64,000 nt of DNA from Labilithrix luteola (GCF_001263205.1 NZ_CP012333.1:62001-126000), one strand, 5' to 3'; positions 24,383 to 33,659 are shown, counted from the first letter of the stretch. Notes: generated from the letters alone by a model not told the origin. A program made the numbers and translations.

Positions 24383-25318
24383 ATGTGGCTTCGTCAATCG
24401 CCTCGGAATGCGCACACGGAGCTTTGCGACGATGGCGCCAAGCTTCTCGACGACGACGTGCGGCGGCTCGAACAAGCCGTCGCCGCGCGGCCGGATGATC
24501 TCGAAGGTCGTCTCCGGCTTCACGGACGCGCGCGTCATGCGCGTCACGAAGATCGCCGCGATCTCGATCAGACGCTGTGGTTCGTCGAACATCACCCCGC
24601 CCTCGATCTCGGCCTCTATTGGGCCATGCCGGAGGAGCACACGGAGCGCGGTCTCGGCGCCTGGCAATTCGCCCTCGCGCAGCCTGAGCACCCGCTCATC
24701 GTGCACGCCAATGCCGCTTGGTCGATGGCCGAGCACGACTTCGACTTTGCCGAAGAGACGCATCACCAAGCCGACGAGATCGCCGCGGGCGATGTCACTT
24801 GGTGGTATCGCAAAGCATCGCTGTTCGTAGGCTTGACCAATCGCTGGGCTCCGGGCGACCGACAGAAGCGCGCCGCGAAGATCGCCGCCCACGCCCTCGC
24901 GAACGTCCTTCTCCTCGAAGAAGACCTCGAGACTCGCATTCGCCTGCATTGGGAGGCGAAGCTGACGGCTGCGCTCCTACGCGGCTCCGAGCTCCATCGA
25001 TTGCTGCGATTGGCCGATCAGCACATCGGACGAATCGACGTGGTCACGAACGTCCCGAACGGCTCGCCGCCCATCGCGCGGGGCCTCGCGGCGCTCGCCA
25101 TCGGTCGCCGCGATCTCGCCGAACAGGCGCTCCTGGAGGCCCTCGATGCTCCGGATTGCCGCGAGCAAAGCGTCCACGCGCTCGCCTCCGAACTCGGGAA
25201 ATCGAGAGCCATCCTCAAGGCGAGCGACTACCTCCTCGCGCTCGCCCATCGTCACACTTCCCATGCAAGCGCGCTGCGCCGATGGTCCGAGACGCTGGCG
25301 CGGCTCGAGACGCGATGA
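24383..25318 (+). CDS. Hypothetical helical-repeat protein
   Basis: A 311-aa soluble protein from ATG 24383, chosen for GGGAGGGG just upstream. It is almost wholly alpha-helical, with TPR-like pairs such as HANAAWSMAEHDFDFAEETH and LALAIGRRDLAEQALLEAL-type segments. Many Trp and His occur in the middle (TLWFVEHHP, DVTWWYRKA). No catalytic motif. It may be a scaffold protein. It is not obviously in an operon. Confidence 0.7.
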   Translation: MWLRQSPRNAHTELCDDGAKLLDDDVRRLEQAVAARPDDLEGRLRLHGRARHARHEDRRDLDQTLWFVEHHPALDLGLYWAMPEEHTERGLGAWQFALAQPEHPLIVHANAAWSMAEHDFDFAEETHHQADEIAAGDVTWWYRKASLFVGLTNRWAPGDRQKRAAKIAAHALANVLLLEEDLETRIRLHWEAKLTAALLRGSELHRLLRLADQHIGRIDVVTNVPNGSPPIARGLAALAIGRRDLAEQALLEALDAPDCREQSVHALASELGKSRAILKASDYLLALAHRHTSHASALRRWSETLARLETR

Positions 25319-25603
25319 TCCTTTCGCCCACGTCGTCGCGCAGCTGAGAGGCGAGCGCTTGGCGGACTGATCGGTCGAGTCTGCGGTCTCGCCACATTAC
25401 AGTTCAGGTCATTCGGCTGGACGGCAACGTTGCCAGGACGGAGAAACGTCGGCGCGTGAGCGCGCGGGAAAGGTGCGCTTCCATGCGTATGCATTCGTGG
25501 GGTTCGCAGGGCCCCCCGGGCTGTTCGTCTTTGCTAGCGTGCGATCGAATGCCCCGGTCTCGACCGTCGGACGGCTTCGAGACCTGCCTCGCAGAGAAGG
25601 AAC

Positions 25604-26803
25604 ATGATCCCCAACGTCGATTCACTGCTTGTCCGATTCTTCGAGACGGCCGCCACGCCGCTGGCGCTGCTCGATCGCCGAGGCGTGTTCGTGCGCGCCA
25701 ATGCAGCGTGGAAATCGTTCGTGTCGGGCGCGGTCGAGGAAGGCAAGAGCCTCGTCGATCTCGTCGCCGTGAGTGACGCTCCGCGCGTCAAAGCTTTCTT
25801 CGAACAGCTCTCGGGTGAAGCTCGACTCGACGTCCGCCTCGCAGCGCCGAACGCGGGTGCCGAAGAACGCCTGCTTCGCTTCCACGCCACGCTCGATGCT
25901 CCGTCGAACGTCATTCAGCTCGTCGGGATGGACGGGTTCGCGAGCCTCGCCGATGCGAACGCCGCCTCGTTGCTCCAGGAGCGAGCGTCCGTCGTCGATC
26001 GTTCGGAGATCATGCTGAAGGCGTTCAACGCCATCGTCGACACGGTGCCGGTCGTCCTGTGGTCGACCGACGAAAAGGGCACGTTCCTCGCCCACCAGGG
26101 CATGGGGCTACGCCAGCTCGGCATGACGCCCGGCGCGGCCGTTGGCCAGAATCTCTTCGACCTCTTCAAGGATTACACGCCCGTCCTCGAGGCGGCCAAG
26201 CGCGGATTCCAGGGAGAATCGTCGCGCATGGTCGATGAGTTCCCCGGCGACATCCACTTCGACAGCTGGATCCTGCCCATGAAGGCAGACGACGACAGCG
26301 TCCACGGCGTCGTCGGTCTCGCCATCGATGCGACCGCACGGGTGCGCAAGGAGCGAGAGCTCGCCGAGAAGCTCGATCTCATTCAGCGTCAGACCGCCAC
26401 CATTCGCGCGCTCGCGACGCCGATCATCCAGATCTGGGACCAGGTCCTCTGCGTGCCGATCATCGGCACCGTCGACAGCCAGCGCACGAGCGAAATGATG
26501 GACAGTCTGCTCGCAGCCATCGCGGCTCGCCAGGCGCAGTACGCCATCGTCGACCTCACGGGCGTCGAGGTCATCGACACGATGACGGCCGATCACCTCA
26601 TCAAGCTGTTCCGCGCCGCCCAACTCCTCGGTACGGAGGGCGTGCTCTGTGGAATGCGTCCGGCCGTGGCGCAGACCGTCGTGGCGCTCGGTGTCGATCT
26701 GACCGCCGTGCGGACCATGCGCTCGCTACGCGAAGCGCTTCTCTGGTGTATCCGCGAACAGCACGAGCGCAGCGAGAGCGGGACGTCGACCGCGCGCAAC
26801 TGA
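25604..26803 (+). CDS. PAS-PAS-STAS regulator (RsbR-like)
   Basis: A 399-aa cytoplasmic protein. Residues ~8-115 and ~135-255 are two PAS-type sensor regions (PLALLDRRGVFVRANAAW; VLWSTDEKGTFLAHQGMG). A short coiled linker leads to a STAS domain (~275-385). It contains DLTGVEVIDTMTADHLI, where RsbR/RsbS proteins carry the Thr or Ser phosphorylated by RsbT-type kinases. Such proteins build stressosome-like complexes controlling sigma factors or second messengers. No rsbS, rsbT or rsbU gene is adjacent, so its partners are elsewhere. GAGAAGGA precedes the ATG. Confidence 0.88.
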   Translation: MIPNVDSLLVRFFETAATPLALLDRRGVFVRANAAWKSFVSGAVEEGKSLVDLVAVSDAPRVKAFFEQLSGEARLDVRLAAPNAGAEERLLRFHATLDAPSNVIQLVGMDGFASLADANAASLLQERASVVDRSEIMLKAFNAIVDTVPVVLWSTDEKGTFLAHQGMGLRQLGMTPGAAVGQNLFDLFKDYTPVLEAAKRGFQGESSRMVDEFPGDIHFDSWILPMKADDDSVHGVVGLAIDATARVRKERELAEKLDLIQRQTATIRALATPIIQIWDQVLCVPIIGTVDSQRTSEMMDSLLAAIAARQAQYAIVDLTGVEVIDTMTADHLIKLFRAAQLLGTEGVLCGMRPAVAQTVVALGVDLTAVRTMRSLREALLWCIREQHERSESGTSTARN

Positions 26804-26858
26804 ATGAAGCACGCGCGGGGCCGAATGGGGACGGCTCCGCGCGATTCCGAATTTCGTA

Positions 26859-27860
26859 TCAGGGAGATCCCGAAGTCGTCGGGGCGTCGCCCCCAATCTC
26901 CTTGGCGACGAGATAGATGTATTGGGCCGTCCGCTCCTGCGCGAACCGGAGCGTTTTGCCGATGACGGCATCGACGCCCGCATTACCCTCCCAACAATCG
27001 CGATAATCGACGTGCTGGCGCTCGACGAACCGCCACGCGGCTGCATCGATGTTGCGACACTGGAGAATGCGCCAGCCGGTATAGGACTTGTAGGCCGCGA
27101 CGATGGCCTCGACGCCTTCCATGAAGAGCGGCTTGGAGTCTTTCGCGGTTTTGACGAGGAAATCGCGTGTCGTGCCGCTCGGCGGTCCGCTCCAGTCTTC
27201 GAGCGGATATCGTTCTTGCAGCTCCATCGAATATCCCTCGAGATTCGAATGCAGCTTGGCCGGACGATTGACCGCCGTGAAGTTCGCGGCATGCATCGGC
27301 TGCGTCAGATCGGTGAAGTAGTGCAGTGCGAGTCCGAGCTCGTAGCAGCCCTTGGCCTTGCCGTCGGAGAGGTGATTCTCCTTGGCGAGCGAGAGGTGTG
27401 CCGAGGCCTCGCTGTAAGCCGTAGGGCTCGTCTCGCCCTTGTAGTTCTTCCCCGTGTCCGGATCGTAGAAGTGACTCGCCCAGGTCGCGCCGGCCAGACC
27501 GACCTGAACGTCGGACGGATTCGGCGGAAGGTCCGACCGCCCGTTGTTGTAGGCCGCCTTGAAGTCGGCATCGTAGAGGCCCTGCTGCCACTGAGCGCGG
27601 CACGTTGCGTTGGTCATGAGACCCCACGCACGCGCAGCGACCGGATCCGAGTCGCCGTGATGGGCGAGAATGTCGATGCCTCGGTCGACGATCCAGAGGT
27701 GCGTCGACTCCGACTCGTTCGTCACGCTCTGGGCGTCCCAGTGCGCTTCCTGGTTGTCGACCTCCTCACCGTCGTCACTGCCATCGGAGGGTGCCGCACA
27801 GGCGATGAGGGAGGCCAACGAGGCGACGAGGAGGGCCAGCAGCGAACGGTGCAGTGCCAT
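26859..27860 (-). CDS. Zinc-dependent phospholipase C, lipoprotein-anchored or propeptide-bearing
   Basis: A 333-aa homologue of the Bacillus/Clostridium zinc phospholipase C family, which hydrolyses phosphatidylcholine-type lipids. ATG 27860 gives a signal peptide with lipobox LIAC; ATG 27899 is an alternative. After ~24 polar residues comes AHWDAQ. The Trp matches W1 of the mature family enzymes, whose free amino group helps bind zinc. Other expected ligands are visible: THLWIVDRG, HFYDPDTGKNY, LHYFTDLTQPMHAANFTAV and LHSNLEGY. So the enzyme is probably active. It is likely a secreted membrane-degrading factor useful for predation. Confidence 0.88.
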   Translation of the reverse strand: MALHRSLLALLVASLASLIACAAPSDGSDDGEEVDNQEAHWDAQSVTNESESTHLWIVDRGIDILAHHGDSDPVAARAWGLMTNATCRAQWQQGLYDADFKAAYNNGRSDLPPNPSDVQVGLAGATWASHFYDPDTGKNYKGETSPTAYSEASAHLSLAKENHLSDGKAKGCYELGLALHYFTDLTQPMHAANFTAVNRPAKLHSNLEGYSMELQERYPLEDWSGPPSGTTRDFLVKTAKDSKPLFMEGVEAIVAAYKSYTGWRILQCRNIDAAAWRFVERQHVDYRDCWEGNAGVDAVIGKTLRFAQERTAQYIYLVAKEIGGDAPTTSGSP

Positions 27861-27882
27861 CCTCGTGACGACTGCAGACTGC

Positions 27883-27899
27883 ATGCCACATGTAGGCAT
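27883..27899. promoter_or_regulatory. Imperfect palindrome upstream of the phospholipase gene
   Basis: ATGCCACATGTAGGCAT is near-palindromic (ATGCC...GGCAT arms with CATGT centre) and lies 22 bp before the phospholipase ATG on the minus strand. It could bind a regulator. No -10/-35 pair is convincing beside it. Confidence 0.3.
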
Positions 27900-28012
27900 C
27901 GCAATTTGACACTGTTAATTGGCCGTGAAACGAGCCGCTTCGACGCCAGCTCGATGGACAATGCGACCCCCACCCCGCCCCCGAGCGGACGCTTCGTGTC
28001 ACCTGGTGAGAA

Positions 28013-29971
28013 TCAGGTCCGGCCGGTGCCACCGAAGCGCTTCGGCCGATCGTCGAGTGACGCCCAGGCGAGGAGAACGTTCACCAACAGAACGAGGTTG
28101 GCGACCGTAATGGCATGCCAGCGAGCCTCGGGAACGAGACACAAGAAGACGAAGGCCGCGAAATAGCCAATTGCCGTGGGCCACAAGCGACGGTCCACCA
28201 CGGCGGCAAACGATGAGGCAATCACGAACCAGAGAAAGACGTGCAGCGCCATGAGCACGTCGAACGAGAGCCGGAGAAGATTGCAGCCCAGCTCGAGCCC
28301 CAGTTGCGCGGCGAGGAAAACGAGCATCAGCGAGCGCCCACGTCGATTCATGGCCGTCTTCGAGAGCGACTCGCGCGCCCAGACGCCGAGGACGATCATG
28401 ATGACAGCGACGCCGCTCGTCCACGCGTAGGCGGACCACCATTGCAGTTGGAAGCCGTGGCGATCTCCGTAAGCTCCCCATTGCGGCAAGACCACCCATA
28501 GGAGTCCGAGGATCATCGCGACGAAGGCGCGCGTGCGGCGCCCGATGGAGGGATCGAGATCGGCATCGAGCGCCTCGAGACGCTCGAGTCTGCGCTTCTC
28601 GGCTTCGCGAAGGGCAAGCGCCTTCGCGACGCGCTCGGAGAGCTCGGAGGGCGGATTCGGAAGCTCGGCGAGCACTGCCGCGGCGGCCTCGGCGGTGCCT
28701 CGCTCCAGCTCGTAGACGACCATCGTTCGAATGGCCGTCTCGAGGCCGGTCTTCGCCTCGACGTTGTCCTCGGATTCGCGCAAAGCTTGCCGGAAAGCAA
28801 AGCGGCATTCCGCAAAGAGTCGATACGCGCGATCACGTGACGAAGCGGGATCGCCCGGGGCTTCGAGGAGTGCGCGGAGTTCGACGAAACGCGTATTGGC
28901 TTCGGCCGAAAGCGCGAGGGAGCCGCGATGACGGAGATACCACTCGATGCGCTGACGGAGCTCCTCCGCCGATGAGAATCGGTCGGCGGGAAGCCGCTCC
29001 ATCGCCCGCCGTGCGATCGCCGCGAGCTCCGTGGAGATCCCCTCGGGGTACGAAGGCGACGACATCAGAACGGACGCCAGAATCTCTTTGAACGAGCCCT
29101 GGTGTGGCGGCACTCCGGTCAAGATCTCGTGGAGAACCGAACCGAGGAGATAGACGTCGGTACGCTCGCTGAGCTTCGTTCCTTCGAGCGCCCCGAGCAT
29201 CTCCGGGGCCATGTAGCAAGGCGTGCCGGCAACTTCCTTCGCATCGGCGGCCAGCGGCAGGCGCCCCGTGGGATCTTCACGCAGGCTGACGGCAATTCCC
29301 CAATCGACGAGATAGACCTCGCCGAAACTCCCGATCATCACGTTCTCGGGTTTGAGATCGCGGTGGAGGATTCCGCGCGCGTGCGCGAGGCTCACGGCAT
29401 TGCACACCTGAACGAAGATTCGGAGATTGTATTCGAGCAGATCGGTCGTGCCGAATCGGGCCTTCACCTCCGCCGCGTCGCGCATCAAGGTCTCCCACGG
29501 AGCTCCTTCGATGCGTTTGAGGACGATGATCGGAGCACGCTGCGCGTCGAACACGAGCTCGTGCACGGGGACGATGTTGGGATGTTCGAGCGCTCCCGTC
29601 ACCCACGCCTCGCGAAGAAGGCGCAACGTGGCGAGCTCGCTACGCCCCTCGGGACGGAGCGTCTTGATGGCCACCTCACGCCCGAGCGATCGCTGCATGG
29701 CCACGCGCACGACGCCCATGCCGCCTTCGCCGAGGGTGCGCCCGATCGACAGGCCCGTCGCGTCTTCGCGCGGCTCCGGGCCGCTGGTCAACGCCTCGAG
29801 AGGGCCGAGGGTCGCCGCCATCGCGTGCTCCCCCACCGGCTCGATCGTCGAGCGAGGGTTTTGCGCGATCGTCCGCACGAACTGATCGAGCTCCCGCGTT
29901 CCGAGGCCGAGGGTACGCGCCACTTCGTCCTCGGACATCGTCGCCATCGCCGTGAGATCGAGCTCGGCCAC
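28013..29971 (-). CDS. Membrane serine/threonine protein kinase
   Basis: A 652-aa Hanks-type kinase, GTG start. Kinase domain ~75-340: GEGGMGVV loop, K103, HRDLKPEN with D205, and DWG at 223-225 in place of DFG; the metal-binding Asp is kept. YMAPEML is the APE region. A helical region (~350-460) with a charged coiled part follows, then about six membrane segments in residues ~465-640. This order puts the kinase domain in the cytoplasm with a C-terminal membrane sensor or anchor. It is divergent from the MerR gene. Targets unknown. Confidence 0.92.
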   Translation of the reverse strand: MAELDLTAMATMSEDEVARTLGLGTRELDQFVRTIAQNPRSTIEPVGEHAMAATLGPLEALTSGPEPREDATGLSIGRTLGEGGMGVVRVAMQRSLGREVAIKTLRPEGRSELATLRLLREAWVTGALEHPNIVPVHELVFDAQRAPIIVLKRIEGAPWETLMRDAAEVKARFGTTDLLEYNLRIFVQVCNAVSLAHARGILHRDLKPENVMIGSFGEVYLVDWGIAVSLREDPTGRLPLAADAKEVAGTPCYMAPEMLGALEGTKLSERTDVYLLGSVLHEILTGVPPHQGSFKEILASVLMSSPSYPEGISTELAAIARRAMERLPADRFSSAEELRQRIEWYLRHRGSLALSAEANTRFVELRALLEAPGDPASSRDRAYRLFAECRFAFRQALRESEDNVEAKTGLETAIRTMVVYELERGTAEAAAAVLAELPNPPSELSERVAKALALREAEKRRLERLEALDADLDPSIGRRTRAFVAMILGLLWVVLPQWGAYGDRHGFQLQWWSAYAWTSGVAVIMIVLGVWARESLSKTAMNRRGRSLMLVFLAAQLGLELGCNLLRLSFDVLMALHVFLWFVIASSFAAVVDRRLWPTAIGYFAAFVFLCLVPEARWHAITVANLVLLVNVLLAWASLDDRPKRFGGTGRT

Positions 29972-30018
29972 GTCCCTATGGTCCGAGATACCGGCCTCGG
30001 AGGGAAGAGCGGAATCAC

Positions 30019-30049
30019 TTGACCTTCACACTAGCGTCAGGGTGGCAAG
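30019..30049 (+). promoter_or_regulatory. MerR-type promoter/operator
   Basis: TTGACC at 30019-30024 is followed after 19 bp by GGCAAG, and the spacer carries a 22-bp imperfect dyad at 30022-30043 (ACCTTCAC, centre CTAG, GTCAGGGT; 16 of 22 positions symmetric). A dyad in an over-long 19-bp spacer is the hallmark of MerR-family promoters, and the site sits just before the MerR gene. The -10 is poor. Confidence 0.6.
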
Positions 30050-30070
30050 CTCGCCATGCTGCTGGACGTC

Positions 30071-30547
30071 ATGCGCATTCGGGAGTTCGCGAAGAAGTTG
30101 GGCGTGAGCGAACGGGTCGTCCGTCACTACGAAGCGCGGGGTCTCCTCCGGCCGCCCCGTACGACGAACGGCTATCGAACGTTCACGCCGGGCGACCTGC
30201 TTCGAGCCGAATGGATCCGTGACCTCATCGGGGCGGGCTTCTCCACCAAGGAGATCCGCACCGTGGTGCCTTACTTCGAGAAGTCCGGGCCCGTCGTCGG
30301 CGAAGTCTGTCGCACGACCCTGGAGACCAAGCTGGCGCAGATCGACCGCCTGCTCGACGACCTTCGCTGCAGACGCGCGGTGGTCGCCGAGCGTCTCTCG
30401 AGCCTCGATGCGAACGACCTCCAGAGCAGCGCGCGTCCCCCAAAACCGCCCGCCACTTCCCGAAGGACCGACCATGAACGTACTCAACATCCTCGCGCGG
30501 CGCTGCCTGCCGATCGCCGACTTCGACCTCGCCGTGAGCTTCCATGA
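30071..30547 (+). CDS. MerR family transcriptional regulator
   Basis: A 158-aa regulator if read from ATG 30071, the usual MerR start (MRIREFAKKLGVSERVVRHY); ATG 30056 adds five residues. The winged helix-turn-helix spans ~1-70 and a dimerisation coiled coil ~75-118 (LETKLAQIDRLLDDL). The tail beyond ~120 is Arg/Pro-rich and overlaps the start of the VOC gene, so it may not be ordered. No Cys pattern typical of metal sensors is seen apart from single residues (EVC, LRC). It probably autoregulates and drives the VOC gene through the dyad upstream. Confidence 0.88.
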   Translation: MRIREFAKKLGVSERVVRHYEARGLLRPPRTTNGYRTFTPGDLLRAEWIRDLIGAGFSTKEIRTVVPYFEKSGPVVGEVCRTTLETKLAQIDRLLDDLRCRRAVVAERLSSLDANDLQSSARPPKPPATSRRTDHERTQHPRAALPADRRLRPRRELP

Positions 30548-30857
30548 AGCGCTCGTGGAGCAGAAGGCGCGCTTGCGCTTCGACTATCCCGAATACAATT
30601 TGAAGTTGGCGCAAATCGCGAATCTGCTCTTCATCGGAGGAACGCCCGACAGCCTCGCGCCCTTCACCGCCACGCACGCAACGTTCCTGGTCGACGACAT
30701 CCAAGCCTTCGCCCGCGCCCTCCCCGCCCGAGGTGCCGAGATTCTCGAGGCGCCCAAGGAGGTGCCGACAGGATGGAACATGCTCGTTCGTCACCCCGAC
30801 GGGACGCTCGTCGAATACGTGGAACACCGAGACAAGAATCCCGCGGACAGGATGTGA
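30474..30857 (+). CDS. VOC family (glyoxalase-like) protein
   Basis: A 127-aa single-domain vicinal-oxygen-chelate protein. It has the paired beta-alpha-beta-beta-beta pattern, with VSFHEALVEQKARLRF in the first half and HATFLVDDIQAF then VRHPDGTLVEYVEH in the second. Metal or substrate residues are typical of the family (H in HATF, E in VEYVEH). Members include glyoxalase I, dioxygenases and antibiotic-binding proteins; the reaction is not predictable. It overlaps the MerR gene by 74 bp and is probably its target. Confidence 0.85.
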   Translation: MNVLNILARRCLPIADFDLAVSFHEALVEQKARLRFDYPEYNLKLAQIANLLFIGGTPDSLAPFTATHATFLVDDIQAFARALPARGAEILEAPKEVPTGWNMLVRHPDGTLVEYVEHRDKNPADRM

Positions 30858-30924
30858 AGCGATTCGCGCCCTCGATGGGCACGGCCACGTCGGTGCAGGG
30901 CGTCGGCAATGGCAGCTTGTGCAG

Positions 30925-31803
30925 CTACGCCCCCGCCGCCGCAGCTGGCGCGAGCGGTAGAGACAACGGCCAGCGTCGCCACATCACCGTGGCGACCGCC
31001 GCCCACGTCAATGCCACGATGATTCCCGCGCTGCCCGTCCAGAGCTGCCCCTGCGGCTCGGACGAGGCACGCGTGAAGGCGTCAAAAGCGCCGTCCGCTA
31101 CGTCGTTCCACATGGCGTGGAGCACAATCGGTGGCCACACACTACCGCTACGCAAACGCAGCCACGCGGAGACGTAGGCGCACGCCACCACGCACGGGAC
31201 GAACATCGCGGCCACGAGCCATGGCGATGGACCTCGCACGAGCTGCCCGGACAAGAGCAGCGGCTCGTGCCACACGGCCCAAACGAGCCCGCTCACCAAG
31301 ACCGGCTTAGGCACACGCGCGTCGATGAGCCGCGTGAGCATGAAGCCGCGCCAGCCGATCTCCTCGCCCGCCGCCGACAGGCACCCCAGCGGCAGCACGT
31401 ACGTCGCCATGGAGAAGAGGACTTTTCCAAACGCCACGACGAGCGGATCGGAGGGGCCGTGAGGCGCTCCAAACGGCTCGAGCTCGCTCCCCCACGCCAC
31501 GCCGTACGCCACGGCGCACACCAGAAGCGGAAGCCCCCAAGCGAATGCCGTCGACGCGAGGCCACGTCGACCACCGAGACGAAACGACACGTCCCGAATA
31601 CCCTCCCCGTGCACGGCGCGCGCCACGAAGGAGGCGAGTGCAGGAATCCACATCAGCGTGAAAACGAGGACTGGATTCCGATCGACCGAGCGGCCTCCGC
31701 TCAGCAGCGCGCCTTGGACGAGAGCGGTCCCGACCACGAGCGCAACGAAGAAGGTCCGGAGGCTACGTCGTGCGGACGACGGGCGGATCACTCCACCGTT
31801 CAA
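30925..31803 (-). CDS. CPBP family intramembrane metalloprotease
   Basis: A 292-aa polytopic protein with about eight hydrophobic segments. The CPBP (CAAX-protease/bacteriocin-processing) signature is present: EEIGWRGFML, then WAVWHEPLLL and a downstream LHAMWND, giving the Glu-Glu-Arg and His residues of the active site. Family members cleave within membranes, and bacterial ones are linked to immunity or protein turnover. It ends 47 bp before the 3' end of the lipoprotein operon and is on the same strand as it. No peptide substrate gene is visible. Confidence 0.88.
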   Translation of the reverse strand: MNGGVIRPSSARRSLRTFFVALVVGTALVQGALLSGGRSVDRNPVLVFTLMWIPALASFVARAVHGEGIRDVSFRLGGRRGLASTAFAWGLPLLVCAVAYGVAWGSELEPFGAPHGPSDPLVVAFGKVLFSMATYVLPLGCLSAAGEEIGWRGFMLTRLIDARVPKPVLVSGLVWAVWHEPLLLSGQLVRGPSPWLVAAMFVPCVVACAYVSAWLRLRSGSVWPPIVLHAMWNDVADGAFDAFTRASSEPQGQLWTGSAGIIVALTWAAVATVMWRRWPLSLPLAPAAAAGA

Positions 31804-31850
31804 TCACGGATTCGCCGGCTTGCGCCACGGCAAACCGCCGAGAGGCGCCG

Positions 31851-33644
31851 TCATCGCACGACGGGGGGCTTGGCGTCGTTGATGGGCCTCAGGCCCGTTC
31901 CGCCGACGTAGCCGTAGCTGGCGTCGATGGCGGTGCCCCAGACCGTGATGGCGAAGGCGCCCTTGCTACGGGCCTCGTGACGGCCGTAGCCGCACGTGCC
32001 CTTCGGGAAGGTTTGCGGGACAAAGCCGCTCGTGAGCTTCACCCACGCGAACTCGTAAAGGCCGCTCGAGCCGAGGGGCTGGAAATCGCCGACCTCGCCG
32101 CCACAAGCGAGCTCGACCGGCTCGAAGCCCGTGGCGGTCTTCTTGCGCACGATCGTGAGGGCGGTCTCGGGGAACGTGAAGTCCGTGAAGAACACGTAGC
32201 GATCGAGATACTGGTCGACCGGCGGAACGTTCACGAAGTCAGGGTCGCCGAGGGTGCGGGCGCTCACGCCGCCTCCGCCGCCGTAATTGGCGCCCGTCAT
32301 GTACACGTTGACGTGGAACGGATGCTTGGAGTCCTGACTCTTCACCACGAAGACCTGATCGGTGATGAAGCTCACGATCTGACCAGTCTCCAAGGTCTCC
32401 GGCGCGTCGCGCGGGCGCGACGGTTCGTACGTCAACGTGGTGCCCGGAGCCGCTCCGACGATCGTGTAGGGGACTTGCTCGCGTGCGTCCGGAGAGAAAC
32501 TCGGAATACGCGGTTTGAACGGAGCGACGGCATATTCCGATCCCCATTGGGCGAACGGCGGAATCTGCTGCTGGAGCGTGTCGCAGAACGGCGTGGGGAG
32601 CTCGGTACACTCCGCGCCGCCGAAGAGCCCGACCGGCTTGTTCGTCTCGATCGGGCTGCCCGAGAGCGATCGCTGGGCGAACTGCAACGTCTCGCCCTTG
32701 GCGAGCGTCCAGGTCTGGGTCACGCCCGTGGTTGCACCAAGCACGCCGTTGGCACCGACGATCTCGGTCGTTGGCGTCATGCGAACTTCGGTATCGTCTT
32801 GATTGGCGACGATCTGAAGCGTGCGGCGCTTGCCGGTCTCGCCGAAGTCGAACGGCGCGACGGCCATGTAGTCCTTCGTCCACGACGAGACGGGCAGCAG
32901 CAGCGTGGCGGCGGGCACCATCGATGCGGCACCGCCGTACGGATAGATCGAATACGCGCTGACCGGGGCATCCGTCTTGAGGTGGAATGCCTTGTTGCGG
33001 CCCGTGCCGTGCACGACGGGATCGACCGTCATGGCGGGCGTGACACTCGGCGGGCAGATGTTCGCCGTCGTGGGCGAAAGCGCATCGTGGGCGAGGAACA
33101 CCACCGCCACCTCGCCCGGTGCCAGCGGCCCGGTGAGACGCGTGTAGACCGGATTGATGTCGTTCGCCGCGACCGTGTAGGTCGCCTGTGAAATGTCGAG
33201 CGGCTCGCTTCCGAAATCCGCCGACAGCGATACCGGTCGATCCCACGTATTGGCAATCATCGCCGCGAAGCAGCCGCCACGATATTGGGCGGTATCCGGC
33301 GGGACCGTCCAGAAATCACAACCGGCAGAGCCCTTGGAGAGCTCGGCGGACGAGCACGCATCGACGCACCGCCCCTCACCGCAGCCTTGATCCGCGGTGC
33401 ATTGCTGCGCGACTTGCTCCTCGCCCTCGCAGCCGACGAGAACCTGCTTGAGATCTCGCGAACAGTGAAAGCCACACTGCCCATCACCGCCGGCGTCGGC
33501 TGCGCCGGCTTCGGTGAACGGAGGAGGCCCTTCGGTCTCGAACGTCTCACGGCTCGAACAAGCGGCAAACACGGCCGCGGCGATACCGACGCCGAGAATC
33601 CCGGAAACGATGCGCAACGAGGATGAGCGGATGAAGCTAGCCAT
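31851..33644 (-). CDS. IgGFc-binding-like surface lipoprotein
   Basis: A 597-aa lipoprotein with lipobox FAAC and a short linker. A six- to eight-Cys cluster (CGFHC, GCGEGRCVDAC) spans ~55-105, followed by a large beta-rich domain. That domain resembles the IgGFc-binding N-terminal repeat family: FHLKTDAPVSAYSIYPYGGA, LLLPVSSWTKDYMAVAP and VRMTPTTEI. These are typical of the domain, which is common in myxobacterial surface proteins. It is last in the lipoprotein operon, 15 bp after the RCC1 gene. Adhesion is a reasonable inference. Confidence 0.8.
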   Translation of the reverse strand: MASFIRSSSLRIVSGILGVGIAAAVFAACSSRETFETEGPPPFTEAGAADAGGDGQCGFHCSRDLKQVLVGCEGEEQVAQQCTADQGCGEGRCVDACSSAELSKGSAGCDFWTVPPDTAQYRGGCFAAMIANTWDRPVSLSADFGSEPLDISQATYTVAANDINPVYTRLTGPLAPGEVAVVFLAHDALSPTTANICPPSVTPAMTVDPVVHGTGRNKAFHLKTDAPVSAYSIYPYGGAASMVPAATLLLPVSSWTKDYMAVAPFDFGETGKRRTLQIVANQDDTEVRMTPTTEIVGANGVLGATTGVTQTWTLAKGETLQFAQRSLSGSPIETNKPVGLFGGAECTELPTPFCDTLQQQIPPFAQWGSEYAVAPFKPRIPSFSPDAREQVPYTIVGAAPGTTLTYEPSRPRDAPETLETGQIVSFITDQVFVVKSQDSKHPFHVNVYMTGANYGGGGGVSARTLGDPDFVNVPPVDQYLDRYVFFTDFTFPETALTIVRKKTATGFEPVELACGGEVGDFQPLGSSGLYEFAWVKLTSGFVPQTFPKGTCGYGRHEARSKGAFAITVWGTAIDASYGYVGGTGLRPINDAKPPVVR

Positions 33645-33659
33645 CGAAGTTCGACCTTT

